Assembly (NCBI GenBank): GCA_012513125.1
Contig: JAAZCS010000177.1
Coordinates: forward strand, 1 to 17,158
Direction of reading: 5' to 3'
Length of the DNA: 17,158 nt
Origin: Treponema sp.
GTDB lineage: Bacteria > Spirochaetota > Spirochaetia > Treponematales > Treponemataceae
The notes under the pieces: model-generated
What the model was told of the DNA's origin: nothing
Databases searched by the model: none
What the model saw: only the letters and a program-made list of their open reading frames with translations
Position numbers and translations under genes: made by a program
Shown: piece by piece, positions 1 to 7,063 of the stretch
How the letters are laid out: every line of letters starts with the position of its first letter
How positions within the stretch are numbered: position 1 is the stretch's first letter

Positions 1-629
1 AACATACCACCCGAACCACAAGCAGGGTCATAAATAATGCCCTTGTAAGGTTCAATCATTTCGGCAATCAGGTTTACAATGCTTTTGGGCGTGTAAAATT
101 CTCCTTTCCCTTTTCCCTCTGCCAATGCAAATTTTGAAAGGAAGTATTCGTACACTTTTCCAACCACATCTTGTTTAGGGTCTTTGGTTGTATCAATGTC
201 ATTTATGGTGTCGAGCAACGAAGCCAGTTTGGTTACATCCAGTCCCAAACGTGAAAAGTAGTTGTCGGGCAATGCACCTTTCAGGGCTTTGTTGTTTTTC
301 ACAATGGTATGCAAAGCCGTGTCAATGAGCAATGCAATATCATTTTGTTTTGATTTTTTAATCAGGTAATTCCAGCGGCTGGTTTCCTCCAAAAAGAACA
401 CATTGCTCATATTATAGAAATCAGCCATCTCAACGTATTTTTCTTTGCCTTCGGCAATGAGTTTGGCTCGGTGTTCTTCAAACTTGTCGCTTGCAAACTT
501 TAAGAAAATCAGTCCTAAAACTACGTGTTTGTATTCAGCGGGCTCAACGCTTCCTCTCAATTTATTCGCTGCATCCCAAAGGGTTACTTCTATAGGTTTT
601 TCTTTTGTCGAATTCTTTTCTTTAGCCAT
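1..629 (-). CDS. hsdM: Type I restriction-modification DNA methyltransferase subunit HsdM, N-terminal part
   Basis: Partial gene: the 3' end runs off the left edge, leaving 209 codons. HsdM is the adenine-N6 methyltransferase subunit of type I restriction enzymes and works with HsdS and HsdR. Residues 1 to about 150 match the helical HsdM N-terminal domain (ANKLRGSVEPAEYKHVVLGL at about 21-40). The methyltransferase core follows with GEFYTPKSIV at about 176-185 and the SAM-binding DPACGSGG at about 201-208. The ATG at 627-629 is preceded by AGAGGA at good spacing. Its base composition looks richer in GC than the cassettes to the right. It follows the leftmost attC, so it is either the next cassette or the start of the flank. 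The family call is firm; cassette status is inferred. Confidence 0.93.
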   Translation of the reverse strand, partial: MAKEKNSTKEKPIEVTLWDAANKLRGSVEPAEYKHVVLGLIFLKFASDKFEEHRAKLIAEGKEKYVEMADFYNMSNVFFLEETSRWNYLIKKSKQNDIALLIDTALHTIVKNNKALKGALPDNYFSRLGLDVTKLASLLDTINDIDTTKDPKQDVVGKVYEYFLSKFALAEGKGKGEFYTPKSIVNLIAEMIEPYKGIIYDPACGSGGM

Positions 630-648
630 TAATTCCTCTTTTCTTTAG

Positions 649-666
649 CCCGGCACGGATGCCGGG
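649..666 (-). other. GC-rich stem-loop in the hsdM leader
   Basis: A 7-bp perfect stem (CCCGGCA / TGCCGGG) with a 4-base loop lies about 20 bases before the hsdM start and just upstream of its Shine-Dalgarno site. There is no T-run, so it does not look like an intrinsic terminator. It may affect translation or mRNA stability. Confidence 0.5.
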
Positions 667-688
667 CGTTCTTAGGGGCGCGCGTTCG

Positions 689-697
689 ATTATACCA
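689..697 (-). promoter_or_regulatory. Extended -10 promoter for hsdM
   Basis: On the minus strand the sequence reads TGGTATAAT, a perfect extended -10 element, about 60 bases before the hsdM ATG. No clear -35 is visible, as expected for extended -10 promoters. Transcription would start near 682 and carry the stem-loop at 649-666 in the leader. Confidence 0.55.
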
Positions 698-713
698 TTT
701 TTTCTTAGTTTAG

Positions 714-729
714 CGCCGCCTCAGCGGCG
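714..729 (-). other. Cassette 5' boundary stem-loop (C11)
   Basis: CGCCGC / GCGGCG (6 bp, loop CTCA) starts 3 bases beyond the attC core. It is one of a set of short GC stems next to the attC sites; the stem sequence differs from site to site while the flanking GTCC is kept. Confidence 0.6.
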
Positions 730-732
730 TCC

Positions 733-796
733 ATCCAACATTGTTTTAAACCGCAGGCAGCTCGCCTGCCTGTCGGATTTGAAAACTGTGTTATGC
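733..796 (-). repeat. attC: attC site of cassette C10 (short type, 64 bp)
   Basis: Ends are ATCCAAC (733-739) and GTTATGC (790-796). The inner arms GTTTTAAACCG and CGGATTTGAAAAC pair except for two extra bases on the right arm, giving minus-strand polarity. A GC-rich stem (CAGGCAG / CTGCCTG) forms the centre. The right core carries the TAA stop of the 274-aa gene. Confidence 0.9.
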
Positions 797-860
797 TAAT
801 TTTTCAAACTCATCTTTTGTATTAATAAACTGTTCTTTTAATCTTCCAATCAAACCATTA
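737..860. repeat. Direct repeat, copy 1 of a duplicated cassette end
   Basis: These 124 bases are identical to 17035-17158, where the window ends. They span most of an attC and the 3' end of the 274-aa gene. Identity stops at the attC core (CCAAC here, CTAAC in the other copy), the crossover point of integron recombination. The full length of the duplication cannot be seen. Confidence 0.95.
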
Positions 861-1615
861 TTTCCAAATTCTGTATGATTATAAAAATTTCCACTTCCTA
901 TGAGCCATAAGATTCTATCAAATTCAAAACAAGTTACTTCTGCATCTTTTGACATTTTAATCATCGTTTTTAATACATTATAATCACTATCATTTTCTTT
1001 TATAAAACCAAACCCAAATAAAATATCTTTTATATGTACGTCAGGTTTACCATAATTAACATACCCTAAGTCTTTTAAAAAATCACAGACAAGAGCAAAT
1101 CCAAATCCATATACTTCTGTTGAAATTAAAAATGGTAAAATTGCTATTGATTTTTCATCATTGTAAAAATTATTTATCCACTGAACAAAATCAATATGAT
1201 TTTTAAATTGATTCAAAAACTTGGCAGTAGATACTATTGTTTTACAATATTTAGGCCATAAACTTTTTGAATCTCTTCGAATTTGTCCTTTTGGTTTTAA
1301 AATATTTTCTATATTATTTAATAATAAATCCTCTTTTTCTTCATAGTTATCAATTACATATTTTACGTTAAAATCATCTAATACTTTTCCTAAATTATGA
1401 ACACCATTAATTGATGCACCTATTACCTTAGGATACATATTTTGACTTTGAGCAGATGATAACATTCTTTCATAGATATTATTTAAGGATGAAACATTTT
1501 CTTCTGGATTTGCATATTTTAAATATGAATTAATAATATCTTTGTTTATAAAATCAGGTGTTTTTTCCAATAAAAAAGTATAAGCATATTGATAAAATAA
1601 TTTATTTCTATTCAT
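791..1615 (-). CDS. Hypothetical 274-aa protein, first copy
   Basis: I do not recognise the family. It is a soluble, largely helical protein without signal peptide or membrane segments. The C-terminal half holds a segment near 190-205 (YGKPDVHIKDILFGFG) followed by FDRILWLIGSGNF near 233-245. This loosely recalls the DNA-binding end of helix-hairpin-helix DNA glycosylases, where a PDxH segment precedes a helix, but the link is weak. The start ATG (1613-1615) has TAGGAAAA upstream. The stop codon lies inside the attC, and the gene is alone in cassette C10. No promoter fits between the upstream attC and the start, so it probably relies on read-through. The end of a second, identical copy closes the window. 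Confidence 0.8.
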   Translation of the reverse strand: MNRNKLFYQYAYTFLLEKTPDFINKDIINSYLKYANPEENVSSLNNIYERMLSSAQSQNMYPKVIGASINGVHNLGKVLDDFNVKYVIDNYEEKEDLLLNNIENILKPKGQIRRDSKSLWPKYCKTIVSTAKFLNQFKNHIDFVQWINNFYNDEKSIAILPFLISTEVYGFGFALVCDFLKDLGYVNYGKPDVHIKDILFGFGFIKENDSDYNVLKTMIKMSKDAEVTCFEFDRILWLIGSGNFYNHTEFGNNGLIGRLKEQFINTKDEFEKLA

Positions 1616-1636
1616 TTACTATTTTCCTAACATTAC

Positions 1637-1651
1637 CACGCCAGTGGCGTG
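1637..1651 (-). other. Cassette 5' boundary stem-loop (C10)
   Basis: CACGCC-AGT-GGCGTG, 6 bp with a 3-base loop, 3 bases from the attC core and about 20 bases before the 274-aa start. A 27-base block including it (1635-1661) is identical to 6121-6147 at the head of C9. Confidence 0.65.
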
Positions 1652-1654
1652 TGA

Positions 1655-1721
1655 GCATAACTATGTAGCTAAAACGCAACGCGGCGTGACCGCGTTGTCG
1701 GCTTTGAGCTACTTGTTATGC
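1655..1721 (-). repeat. attC: attC site of cassette C9 (short type, 67 bp)
   Basis: Ends are GCATAAC (1655-1661) and GTTATGC (1715-1721). Inner arms GTAGCTAAAACG and the GGCTTTGAGCTAC side pair with unpaired bases on the right arm. The centre is CAACGCGG / CCGCGTTG. It abuts the stop of the toxN-like gene. Confidence 0.88.
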
Positions 1722-1722
1722 T

Positions 1723-2220
1723 TTATTTCTTTTTATCAGAATATTCCTTACATTTTAATTCAAGATTTCTGAAATCATTACAACGCTGACTTAATTTAGA
1801 TTTACCGTCATTTATCATTTTGTGATTATAAACATCTTTTGCATTATTTACAATCTGTTCAGTTTTTTGTTTAATAATACGGTATTTGGCACGAACAAGA
1901 TTTCTGTAATGTTCGTTTTTTATGTTTTCTATCTGAACTGCTTTACAAAGATTTAACGGGGCTGGGAACATATTGTTTAGATTTATAACAGCGTAAATTC
2001 CAACTTTTATAAAATCTATAGTTTCGCAAAGTCGTTTATGTTTAGGCTTAAAAGATGAAAGTGGAGCAAAATATTTAAATCCATTTATTTCAAGAATTAT
2101 GCCGATATATTTGCGAGAAAAATCCTAAGTTATCTTTTTATTCTTAAAAAGATGTTCCTCGAAGTTTGAAAGATATTCTATGTAAGCTGAATCGATTTCG
2201 TAGATTTCTAAGTCTGCCAT
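1723..2220 (-). pseudogene. toxN: ToxN/AbiQ-family type III toxin endoribonuclease, interrupted by an amber codon
   Basis: Read from ATG 2218-2220 to the TAA at 1723-1725 this is a 166-codon frame, matching the roughly 170-residue ToxN family, with TAG at codon 32 (2125-2127). Before it, LEIYEIDSAYIEYL matches the ToxN N-terminal strand. After it come YIGIILEINGFKYFAPLSS and a K-rich PKH segment, then IDFIKVG and YAVINLNNMFPAP, the family core around the active site. ToxN toxins are sequence-specific ribonucleases held inactive by an RNA antitoxin and are known in phage abortive infection. The usual SSPK reads SSFK here (55-58), perhaps further decay. A gene finder would see only the 82-codon 3' part from 1971. 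Upstream lie a terminator and a promoter in the toxI arrangement. No Shine-Dalgarno is seen. Confidence 0.85.
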
Positions 2221-2222
2221 AT

Positions 2223-2258
2223 AAAAAAAAGTGCCGAAGCAATAAAAACTGCTCCGGC
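2223..2258 (-). terminator. Intrinsic terminator between toxI-like RNA and toxN
   Basis: On the minus strand GCCGGAGCA and TGCTTCGGC form a 9-bp stem (one G-T pair) around an 8-base loop, followed by AC and eight T. It ends 3 bases before the toxN ATG. In type III systems a terminator at this spot sets the antitoxin-to-toxin mRNA ratio. Confidence 0.85.
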
Positions 2259-2292
2259 CGTATAAATTTCGCGATTAAAGGCACGATATCCT
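2233..2292 (-). ncRNA. toxI: toxI-like antitoxin RNA, apparently a single unit
   Basis: This is the short transcribed stretch from the promoter at 2299-2327 to the terminator. Its position, directly before a ToxN gene, is that of ToxI, normally an array of tandem repeats of about 35-45 nt, each folding into a pseudoknot. I see no tandem repeat here: only about 35 nt lie between the expected start and the terminator stem, room for one unit at most. Either the repeat array has collapsed or the antitoxin is a single copy. Identity rests on context. Confidence 0.5.
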
Positions 2293-2298
2293 TACATG

Positions 2299-2327
2299 CT
2301 TATAGCATAGGTCATTTTAGCTGTCAA
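2299..2327 (-). promoter_or_regulatory. Sigma-70 type promoter of the toxI-toxN locus
   Basis: Minus strand: TTGACA (2322-2327), a 17-base spacer, TATAAG (2299-2304). It starts 14 bases after the gtrA stop codon, so the toxin-antitoxin locus has its own promoter inside the four-gene cassette. Confidence 0.85.
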
Positions 2328-2340
2328 GAACACAAATTCC

Positions 2341-2730
2341 CTAGATTTTATATATAACAAATTTCCTTATCAAGAAATTCCAAACAAAAACGATACCTGT
2401 TGCAATCATTTTTGAAAGCATTTCATTCATTAAAAGTTTTTCTACTTCAATATACATGATTCCAATATTGAGCAATAAGCCGATTATGCTTACGGCATAT
2501 ATTTTAGCCAATTCAAGCCAGGTATTTTGTTTTGATTCTCTAAATAAAATCAGTCTGCCGAATGCCCAATTAGCAAACGTTGAAAGAACAAACGCAAGTG
2601 CAGTTGCAAGTATATAATGGAATGAAAGCCAGTTGTCAAAAACATAGAAAGCTCCCCATTCCACAATAGTTGCTAGACATCCGACAATAAAATAAAGAAT
2701 AAAGTGTATTAATGATTTTTTTATCTGCAT
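2341..2730 (-). CDS. gtrA: GtrA-family membrane protein
   Basis: 129 residues, the normal GtrA length. Four membrane segments are visible, near 8-26, 37-57, 73-93 and 104-122, with the family pattern FxxVGxxATxxxW at the N-terminus and the conserved NWxxxRxxxFR region (ANWAFGRLILFRE at 53-65). GtrA proteins take part in moving undecaprenyl- or dolichol-linked sugars across the cytoplasmic membrane or in related surface-glycan steps. AAGGA precedes the ATG. It lies 11 bases after the 579-aa membrane protein and is the third gene of an operon starting at 6018. No bactoprenol glucosyltransferase GtrB is present, so any sugar donor step must be encoded elsewhere. Confidence 0.85.
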   Translation of the reverse strand: MQIKKSLIHFILYFIVGCLATIVEWGAFYVFDNWLSFHYILATALAFVLSTFANWAFGRLILFRESKQNTWLELAKIYAVSIIGLLLNIGIMYIEVEKLLMNEMLSKMIATGIVFVWNFLIRKFVIYKI

Positions 2731-2741
2731 CTTTAATTTCC

Positions 2742-4481
2742 TTATTTATCTAGAACAGAAGTCTTGTCTGAACAAATTTCTAAAAGACAGAATTGGTCAT
2801 CTTCATAAATAGCTACATTAGAACTTTGTAAATCTAGCTGAGATTCTATTTGTTCATTAGTTAAAGTTGATAGAGCAGTTTTATCAATTACAAATATTTT
2901 CTTAGCATTTTCTTTCAAGTTTGGAAAATAAGATTCCAGTTCCTCTTTTGAGTTGATTTTATAAACTTGTTTTTTCGAAATTGCTAATTCCTGAGGAGGA
3001 TTATTTGGAATTTCATAAGAAAAAGAAAAACAAACATGTTCAAAAGAGGTATTGTCTTTCAAAATTTCTGCTAAATGATAATCATGATATTCTTCCATTC
3101 TAGACTTTCTAAAAGACCTTGAAGAAAATGGGACCGCCGTTAAAAATGCTATGCAAAGAAAACTTATTATGAATAAATTTAGAAAATATGAAATCTTAAT
3201 TTTTCCCAAATAAACGATTTTTTTTTCAAAATAATTATTGAAGTTCACACTAATCAACGAGACAACAAGCGGAAACATTGCAAATATCCAGCTCAGTTTT
3301 ATCTGGGAAAATTCGTGAATCGCAGAATGATTTTTTAGCAGCAAAATCTGAAGAATTGGAGAAATAACTCCAAGTATGATAATAATACCATTTTTTGAAA
3401 ATATAATTTCTTTGTAAACAAAATGGGATTTTTTTTCACTTTTATCCGCTTTTTTTACGAATAGATATAAAACTAATAAAAGCAAAGATAAAACTTTCAA
3501 GTTTTCTTTCAAACCAAACGCATAAATAAAATTCCAAATTAGATTTTTTATTATAAACTTTGGAGTGTTTAAAGCACCGGGTCCAGTGTCGGTTTTTACA
3601 AGTCCAGCTCTTTGTTCAAACTTTGCAAAAAGAATACTTTTCCAATTTGGAACAGAAAACAGTTGATAAGCATAAAAGCCTAAAGCAAGAATAACAGGAA
3701 TTGCATACCATAGGCTATTTATAATTATGTGACCGATAGATTTTTCTGATTTTACAGTAATCACAATTTGAAAAATAAAAGCGACGAAAGCCAAAATCCA
3801 AAAATAGTAATCTATCAAAACTCCGCATAAAATCAAAATTGATTTTATAAAATTTAGGCTAATTGACAATGATTTCTTTTCACAATAATAACATTCGTAT
3901 TCAACTAAAAGGAAAGCCATTACAAAAAGAATGATACATTGGTCTGCAAAATAGACATTTGCGAGATACCACACATTTGTCGGAAGCCAAGACCAAAAAG
4001 TAGCTGTTGCAAAAGAAACAAAGAGTTTCTCTTTTACAGATTCAATGCCACTTTTTCCTAAAAATCGATAGACAAATAATCCAAAAAGCAAAACTTCAAG
4101 CAAAAAACATATCATCTGAAAATGTTTTAAAAAACTGATTCCTATTGTGTTTCTGCCTACTATTTTTGCTGCAAAATAAACAAATAAGGTGCATCCAGAT
4201 GGATATGAAATATAAGGACCTCTTTCTGTAGTTTCATTAAACTCTATGGAATCGGGAGATTCATAATTTACAAAGTGAAGTTTCTGTGGTGTCTCTTCTA
4301 GCCAATTATTAACAAATTTTATTGTACTGCCAGAAAGCCAACTGTGAGTTCCTTGCAATTCATCGTAATGGACTTTGAAAATTGTTGAAAAACTAGCAAT
4401 AAAAGTTATGGCTAGTAACAGTAAAAGTAAAAATAGATTTGCTGATTTATGCATTGTAAAGAAATCATTTACTTTCTTCAT
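2742..4481 (-). CDS. Polytopic membrane protein, probable GT-C type glycosyltransferase
   Basis: 579 residues with a first membrane helix near 14-34 and many further hydrophobic segments up to about 450, followed by a soluble C-terminal domain of about 120 residues. After helix 1 comes an outer loop with Asp40-Glu41, the acidic site used by GT-C glycosyltransferases that take lipid-phosphate sugars, and a loop containing GPYISYPSG near 88-96. I infer a role in adding sugars to a surface glycan, helped by the neighbouring gtrA. It may instead be a GtrC-like modifier. Its start overlaps the oxidoreductase stop by 17 bases (GGAGAAAG upstream), pointing to translational coupling. The exact substrate is unknown. 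Confidence 0.65.
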   Translation of the reverse strand: MKKVNDFFTMHKSANLFLLLLLLAITFIASFSTIFKVHYDELQGTHSWLSGSTIKFVNNWLEETPQKLHFVNYESPDSIEFNETTERGPYISYPSGCTLFVYFAAKIVGRNTIGISFLKHFQMICFLLEVLLFGLFVYRFLGKSGIESVKEKLFVSFATATFWSWLPTNVWYLANVYFADQCIILFVMAFLLVEYECYYCEKKSLSISLNFIKSILILCGVLIDYYFWILAFVAFIFQIVITVKSEKSIGHIIINSLWYAIPVILALGFYAYQLFSVPNWKSILFAKFEQRAGLVKTDTGPGALNTPKFIIKNLIWNFIYAFGLKENLKVLSLLLLVLYLFVKKADKSEKKSHFVYKEIIFSKNGIIIILGVISPILQILLLKNHSAIHEFSQIKLSWIFAMFPLVVSLISVNFNNYFEKKIVYLGKIKISYFLNLFIISFLCIAFLTAVPFSSRSFRKSRMEEYHDYHLAEILKDNTSFEHVCFSFSYEIPNNPPQELAISKKQVYKINSKEELESYFPNLKENAKKIFVIDKTALSTLTNEQIESQLDLQSSNVAIYEDDQFCLLEICSDKTSVLDK

Positions 4482-6018
4482 GGTATTCTTTCTCCGTATT
4501 TACATTCCAGATATTTGATTTGTCTTTTGTTCCAGACATAATATCTTTTACGGCTTCAAACGAAGTCATCATAGAATGGTCAATGTTGTTGTAACGATGC
4601 TGTCCGTTACGACCTACACAGTAAAGATTTTCGATACTGCTGAGCCAGTCACGTAATGTATCCATTTCATCGTAAGTATCAAAATAAGCAGGATATGCTT
4701 TTTTTACCCGCTCAAGATGTGTATCCAAAATATCATCTTTGCTGTCTATTAATCCAAGTTTTATCATTTCATCAACGGCAAATGTAGAAAAAGCCTCTTC
4801 AGTGCTGTTCCACATTTCATCGCCTTCATTTACAAAATATTCGAGTCCAAGCCAAACTGTGTTTTCCAAATCTTGAACCATATATGGCGACCAGTTATTG
4901 TAAATTTGGAAACGTCCCATTTTTACATTTCTGTCCTGCACATATACCCAGCAGTCTGGAACTATATTTCCAACAGTTTTTAGAGATGTTTTATTCTTGA
5001 GTTTAAGTTTTTTTACAAGAACACCAAGAGACATGTAATCTCGATATGGCAAGCCTTTAGCAATTCTTTCAATATCATACGGAATATCATTCATTCCGCA
5101 GACTAAATCCTTTACAGGCATTGAAGAAATAAAAATATCGCCTTTTTCTTCGATCTGTTTACCATCTTTTTCGTAAACGAGAGACTCAATCTGTCTATTA
5201 TGATTTTTGTGAAATCTTACGACTTTTGCATTGGTTATAATTGTGCCTCCCAATTCCCGCACTTTTTCAGCAGTAATATCCCAAAGCTGTCCTGGCCCAA
5301 GTTTTGGATATTTAAATTCCTCGATAAGTGAAGTTTCAACTTTGCGATTTTTACCTTTAAAAATCTTTCCAAAAATGTCTTTGAGAACTGCAGAAATAGA
5401 AAGCCCTTTTACACGCTGTGCTCCCCATGAAGCATCAATTTCACTTGGATGCCTTCCCCAAAGGTTTTCTGTATAATACTCAAAAAATATTTCGTAAAGT
5501 TTGCGTCCAAAACGATTTATATAGAAGTTTTCCAGATTTGTTTCCGGCAATTTATGGAAAACAGAATGAAGATAAGAAAAACCAACTTTCATTGTATTGA
5601 AGAATCCCATATTCTTAAGCGTTGCAAATTTTAATGAAACAGGATAATCATAGAATTTTGAATCGAAAAGAATTCGCGATACTCTATGTCGGCAAAGCAT
5701 TACTTCATCATCTTTTTCTGGGTTTGCACCATTTTCTGCTAAAGACACAGATCTGCCTAAAATTAGGTCATCTTTTGAAGGACTTCCCTGTAACGGCAAA
5801 AGATTCTGCCACCAAGCATTTACTTCTGGGACTTTCGAAAAGAATCGATGCCCGCCCATGTCCATGCGATTTCCTTTGTAATTTACAGTACGTGAAATTC
5901 CGCCAAATACAGAACTTTCTTCAAAAACCATAACATCATAATTTTTTGATTTTGAGAGTAGTTCAAATGCAGCTGTTAGTCCTGCTGGACCAGCACCAAT
6001 AATTAAGACTTTAGTCAT
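4465..6018 (-). CDS. NAD(P)/FAD-dependent oxidoreductase (amine oxidase / UDP-galactopyranose mutase-like)
   Basis: 517 residues. The N-terminal dinucleotide fold has [10 protein letters not shown] at 8-17 and the GG motif [20 protein letters not shown] near 38-57, typical of protoporphyrinogen oxidase / amine oxidase-like flavoproteins. A C-terminal FAD segment, [19 protein letters not shown], lies near 467-485. Enzymes of this group sit in polysaccharide and glycolipid clusters, some as sugar mutases; I cannot tell which reaction applies. It is the first gene of cassette C9 and of the operon with the membrane glycosyltransferase and gtrA. GGAG lies 7 bases before the ATG, and a 13-bp hairpin stands just upstream of that site. 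Confidence 0.85.
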   Translation of the reverse strand: MTKVLIIGAGPAGLTAAFELLSKSKNYDVMVFEESSVFGGISRTVNYKGNRMDMGGHRFFSKVPEVNAWWQNLLPLQGSPSKDDLILGRSVSLAENGANPEKDDEVMLCRHRVSRILFDSKFYDYPVSLKFATLKNMGFFNTMKVGFSYLHSVFHKLPETNLENFYINRFGRKLYEIFFEYYTENLWGRHPSEIDASWGAQRVKGLSISAVLKDIFGKIFKGKNRKVETSLIEEFKYPKLGPGQLWDITAEKVRELGGTIITNAKVVRFHKNHNRQIESLVYEKDGKQIEEKGDIFISSMPVKDLVCGMNDIPYDIERIAKGLPYRDYMSLGVLVKKLKLKNKTSLKTVGNIVPDCWVYVQDRNVKMGRFQIYNNWSPYMVQDLENTVWLGLEYFVNEGDEMWNSTEEAFSTFAVDEMIKLGLIDSKDDILDTHLERVKKAYPAYFDTYDEMDTLRDWLSSIENLYCVGRNGQHRYNNIDHSMMTSFEAVKDIMSGTKDKSNIWNVNTEKEYHEESK

Positions 6019-6030
6019 TTTTTTCTCCGG

Positions 6031-6068
6031 TTTGCCCGAAGCCGAGTAAAACGAAGGCTTCGGGCAAA
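6031..6068 (-). promoter_or_regulatory. 13-bp stem-loop in the leader of the glycan operon
   Basis: TTTGCCCGAAGCC (6031-6043) and GGCTTCGGGCAAA (6056-6068) pair perfectly around a 12-base loop. On the transcript it ends right before CCGGAG, the Shine-Dalgarno site of the oxidoreductase. There is no T-run on either side, so it is not a normal terminator. It may control translation or stability, or be a relic of a palindromic repeat. Confidence 0.6.
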
Positions 6069-6122
6069 AGAATTTATGGAAATGTTAGACTCTAAATTTT
6101 TATTTTTTTTACTTTCAAAAAC

Positions 6123-6137
6123 CACGCCAGTGGCGTG
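6123..6137 (-). other. Cassette 5' boundary stem-loop (C9)
   Basis: CACGCC-AGT-GGCGTG, identical to the C10 copy at 1637-1651, including the surrounding bases 6121-6147. Confidence 0.65.
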
Positions 6138-6140
6138 TGA

Positions 6141-6278
6141 GCATAACATTTGCTTAACTTGCAACGCGTTAAGCTGGCGCAGTTCATGCTTTGGTTAAGG
6201 TTATTTCCAGTTTTAATACTGTTATACATTTGCATGAACTGTGACAGTAGCGTTGTCAAGTTGAAGCAGTTGTTAGCT
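6141..6278 (-). repeat. attC: attC site of cassette C8 (long type, 138 bp)
   Basis: Ends GCATAAC (6141-6147) and GTTAGCT (6272-6278). Inner arms CTTAACTTG and CAAGTTGAAG pair with one extra G on the right arm. The variable centre contains the paired blocks CAGTTCATGC / GCATGAACTG. The right core overlaps the TAA stop of the peptidase gene. Confidence 0.92.
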
Positions 6279-6959
6279 GTTTTTCATAAAATCTACATAT
6301 TCATTAAAATAGTTTCGCAAATTGTTCATTTCATTATTTTTTGTTTTCTTATAAATATTTTTGAATTCATCTATTGTATAATTTTGAATTAACCATTTAC
6401 AAAAAGAACCTGCTAATGGATATGAAATATTGCAATTAATATTATCAAACGTTTCATCATAAATTATATGTTCAATTTTTTTGTTTCTAATTATTTCAAT
6501 TGCTAGATCATATAAACATTTGCCTTTCCATGAACCATCATAATAAACAGCTATTCCTTCATTCAAAAATTGGATCGATTTATATCCAAAATATTTATAA
6601 AGAACTAAATGTACAACTTCATGATATCCAACTGCTTGTATTTCATTATTATAGGTAAAATAAATATTATCTGGGAAACATGTCCACGCATTTATTGGGA
6701 AAAGTTCAATTTTCTTAAATAGTTCGGGATATTTTTTCTTTTGGGCTTTGGCACATTCTAATGGATTGTCAAAAATATTGTAGAATAGTTTAAAATCTTG
6801 AATTGGGAAGGCTTTTTTTATTTCTTGATATGCATTGTAATGAATATCAATTATCTCCTGAATATTTTGGTCAGCCAATGATGATTTTGTAACAAGAAAA
6901 GAATGATTCTCTTTTTCATAAACTGTTTTATTTTCAGGAATATTATTGTATTTATTCAT
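6273..6959 (-). CDS. Peptidase MA-like (gluzincin) HExxH protein
   Basis: 228 residues without signal peptide or membrane segment, so probably cytoplasmic. Zinc site: HEVVH at 113-117, then NEG at 133-135, giving His113, His117 and Glu134 as likely ligands and Glu114 as catalyst. The spacing fits the gluzincin / peptidase MA superfamily. The C-terminal PLAGSFCKWLIQNY (181-194) is also usual for that group. The substrate is unknown. It is the sole gene of cassette C8. The start has AAGGAA at 5-6 bases, only about 30 bases from the attC core, so there is no room for a promoter. Confidence 0.75.
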   Translation of the reverse strand: MNKYNNIPENKTVYEKENHSFLVTKSSLADQNIQEIIDIHYNAYQEIKKAFPIQDFKLFYNIFDNPLECAKAQKKKYPELFKKIELFPINAWTCFPDNIYFTYNNEIQAVGYHEVVHLVLYKYFGYKSIQFLNEGIAVYYDGSWKGKCLYDLAIEIIRNKKIEHIIYDETFDNINCNISYPLAGSFCKWLIQNYTIDEFKNIYKKTKNNEMNNLRNYFNEYVDFMKNS

Positions 6960-6971
6960 AATTCCTTTATG

Positions 6972-6982
6972 CGCCGAAGGCG
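6972..6982 (-). other. Cassette 5' boundary stem-loop (C8)
   Basis: CGCC-GAA-GGCG, 3 bases from the attC core and 12 bases before the peptidase ATG, directly upstream of its Shine-Dalgarno site. Confidence 0.55.
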
Positions 6983-6985
6983 TCC

Positions 6986-7051
6986 AGCTAACTATGTTTT
7001 AAACCGCACGGCAGCTTGACTGCCGTGTCGGATTTGAAAACAATGTTATGC
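6986..7051 (-). repeat. attC: attC site of cassette C7 (short type, 66 bp)
   Basis: Ends AGCTAAC (6986-6992) and GTTATGC (7045-7051). Inner arms GTTTTAAACCG and CGGATTTGAAAAC are the same as in the 733 and 17031 sites; the centre stem is CACGGCAG / CTGCCGTG. Confidence 0.9.
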
Positions 7052-7063
7052 CTTGTCTATCTT

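Noticed and set aside
445..648. Plus-strand open frame of 67 codons
   Set aside because: Shadow of hsdM, which has clear family motifs on the other strand.
2125..2127. TAG in toxN as a sense or read-through codon
   Set aside because: TAG ends other genes here (gtrA and the 168- and 409-codon frames), so a plain nonsense mutation is simpler.
2259..2298. Tandem toxI repeats
   Set aside because: Searched by eye for a repeated 30-45 base unit; none present.
2328..2345. An attC between gtrA and the toxI promoter
   Set aside because: No RYYYAAC / GTTRRRY pair or hairpin in the 14-base gap.
6150..6392. Plus-strand open frame of 80 codons
   Set aside because: Runs through the attC and the end of the peptidase gene; no ribosome binding site or family signal.
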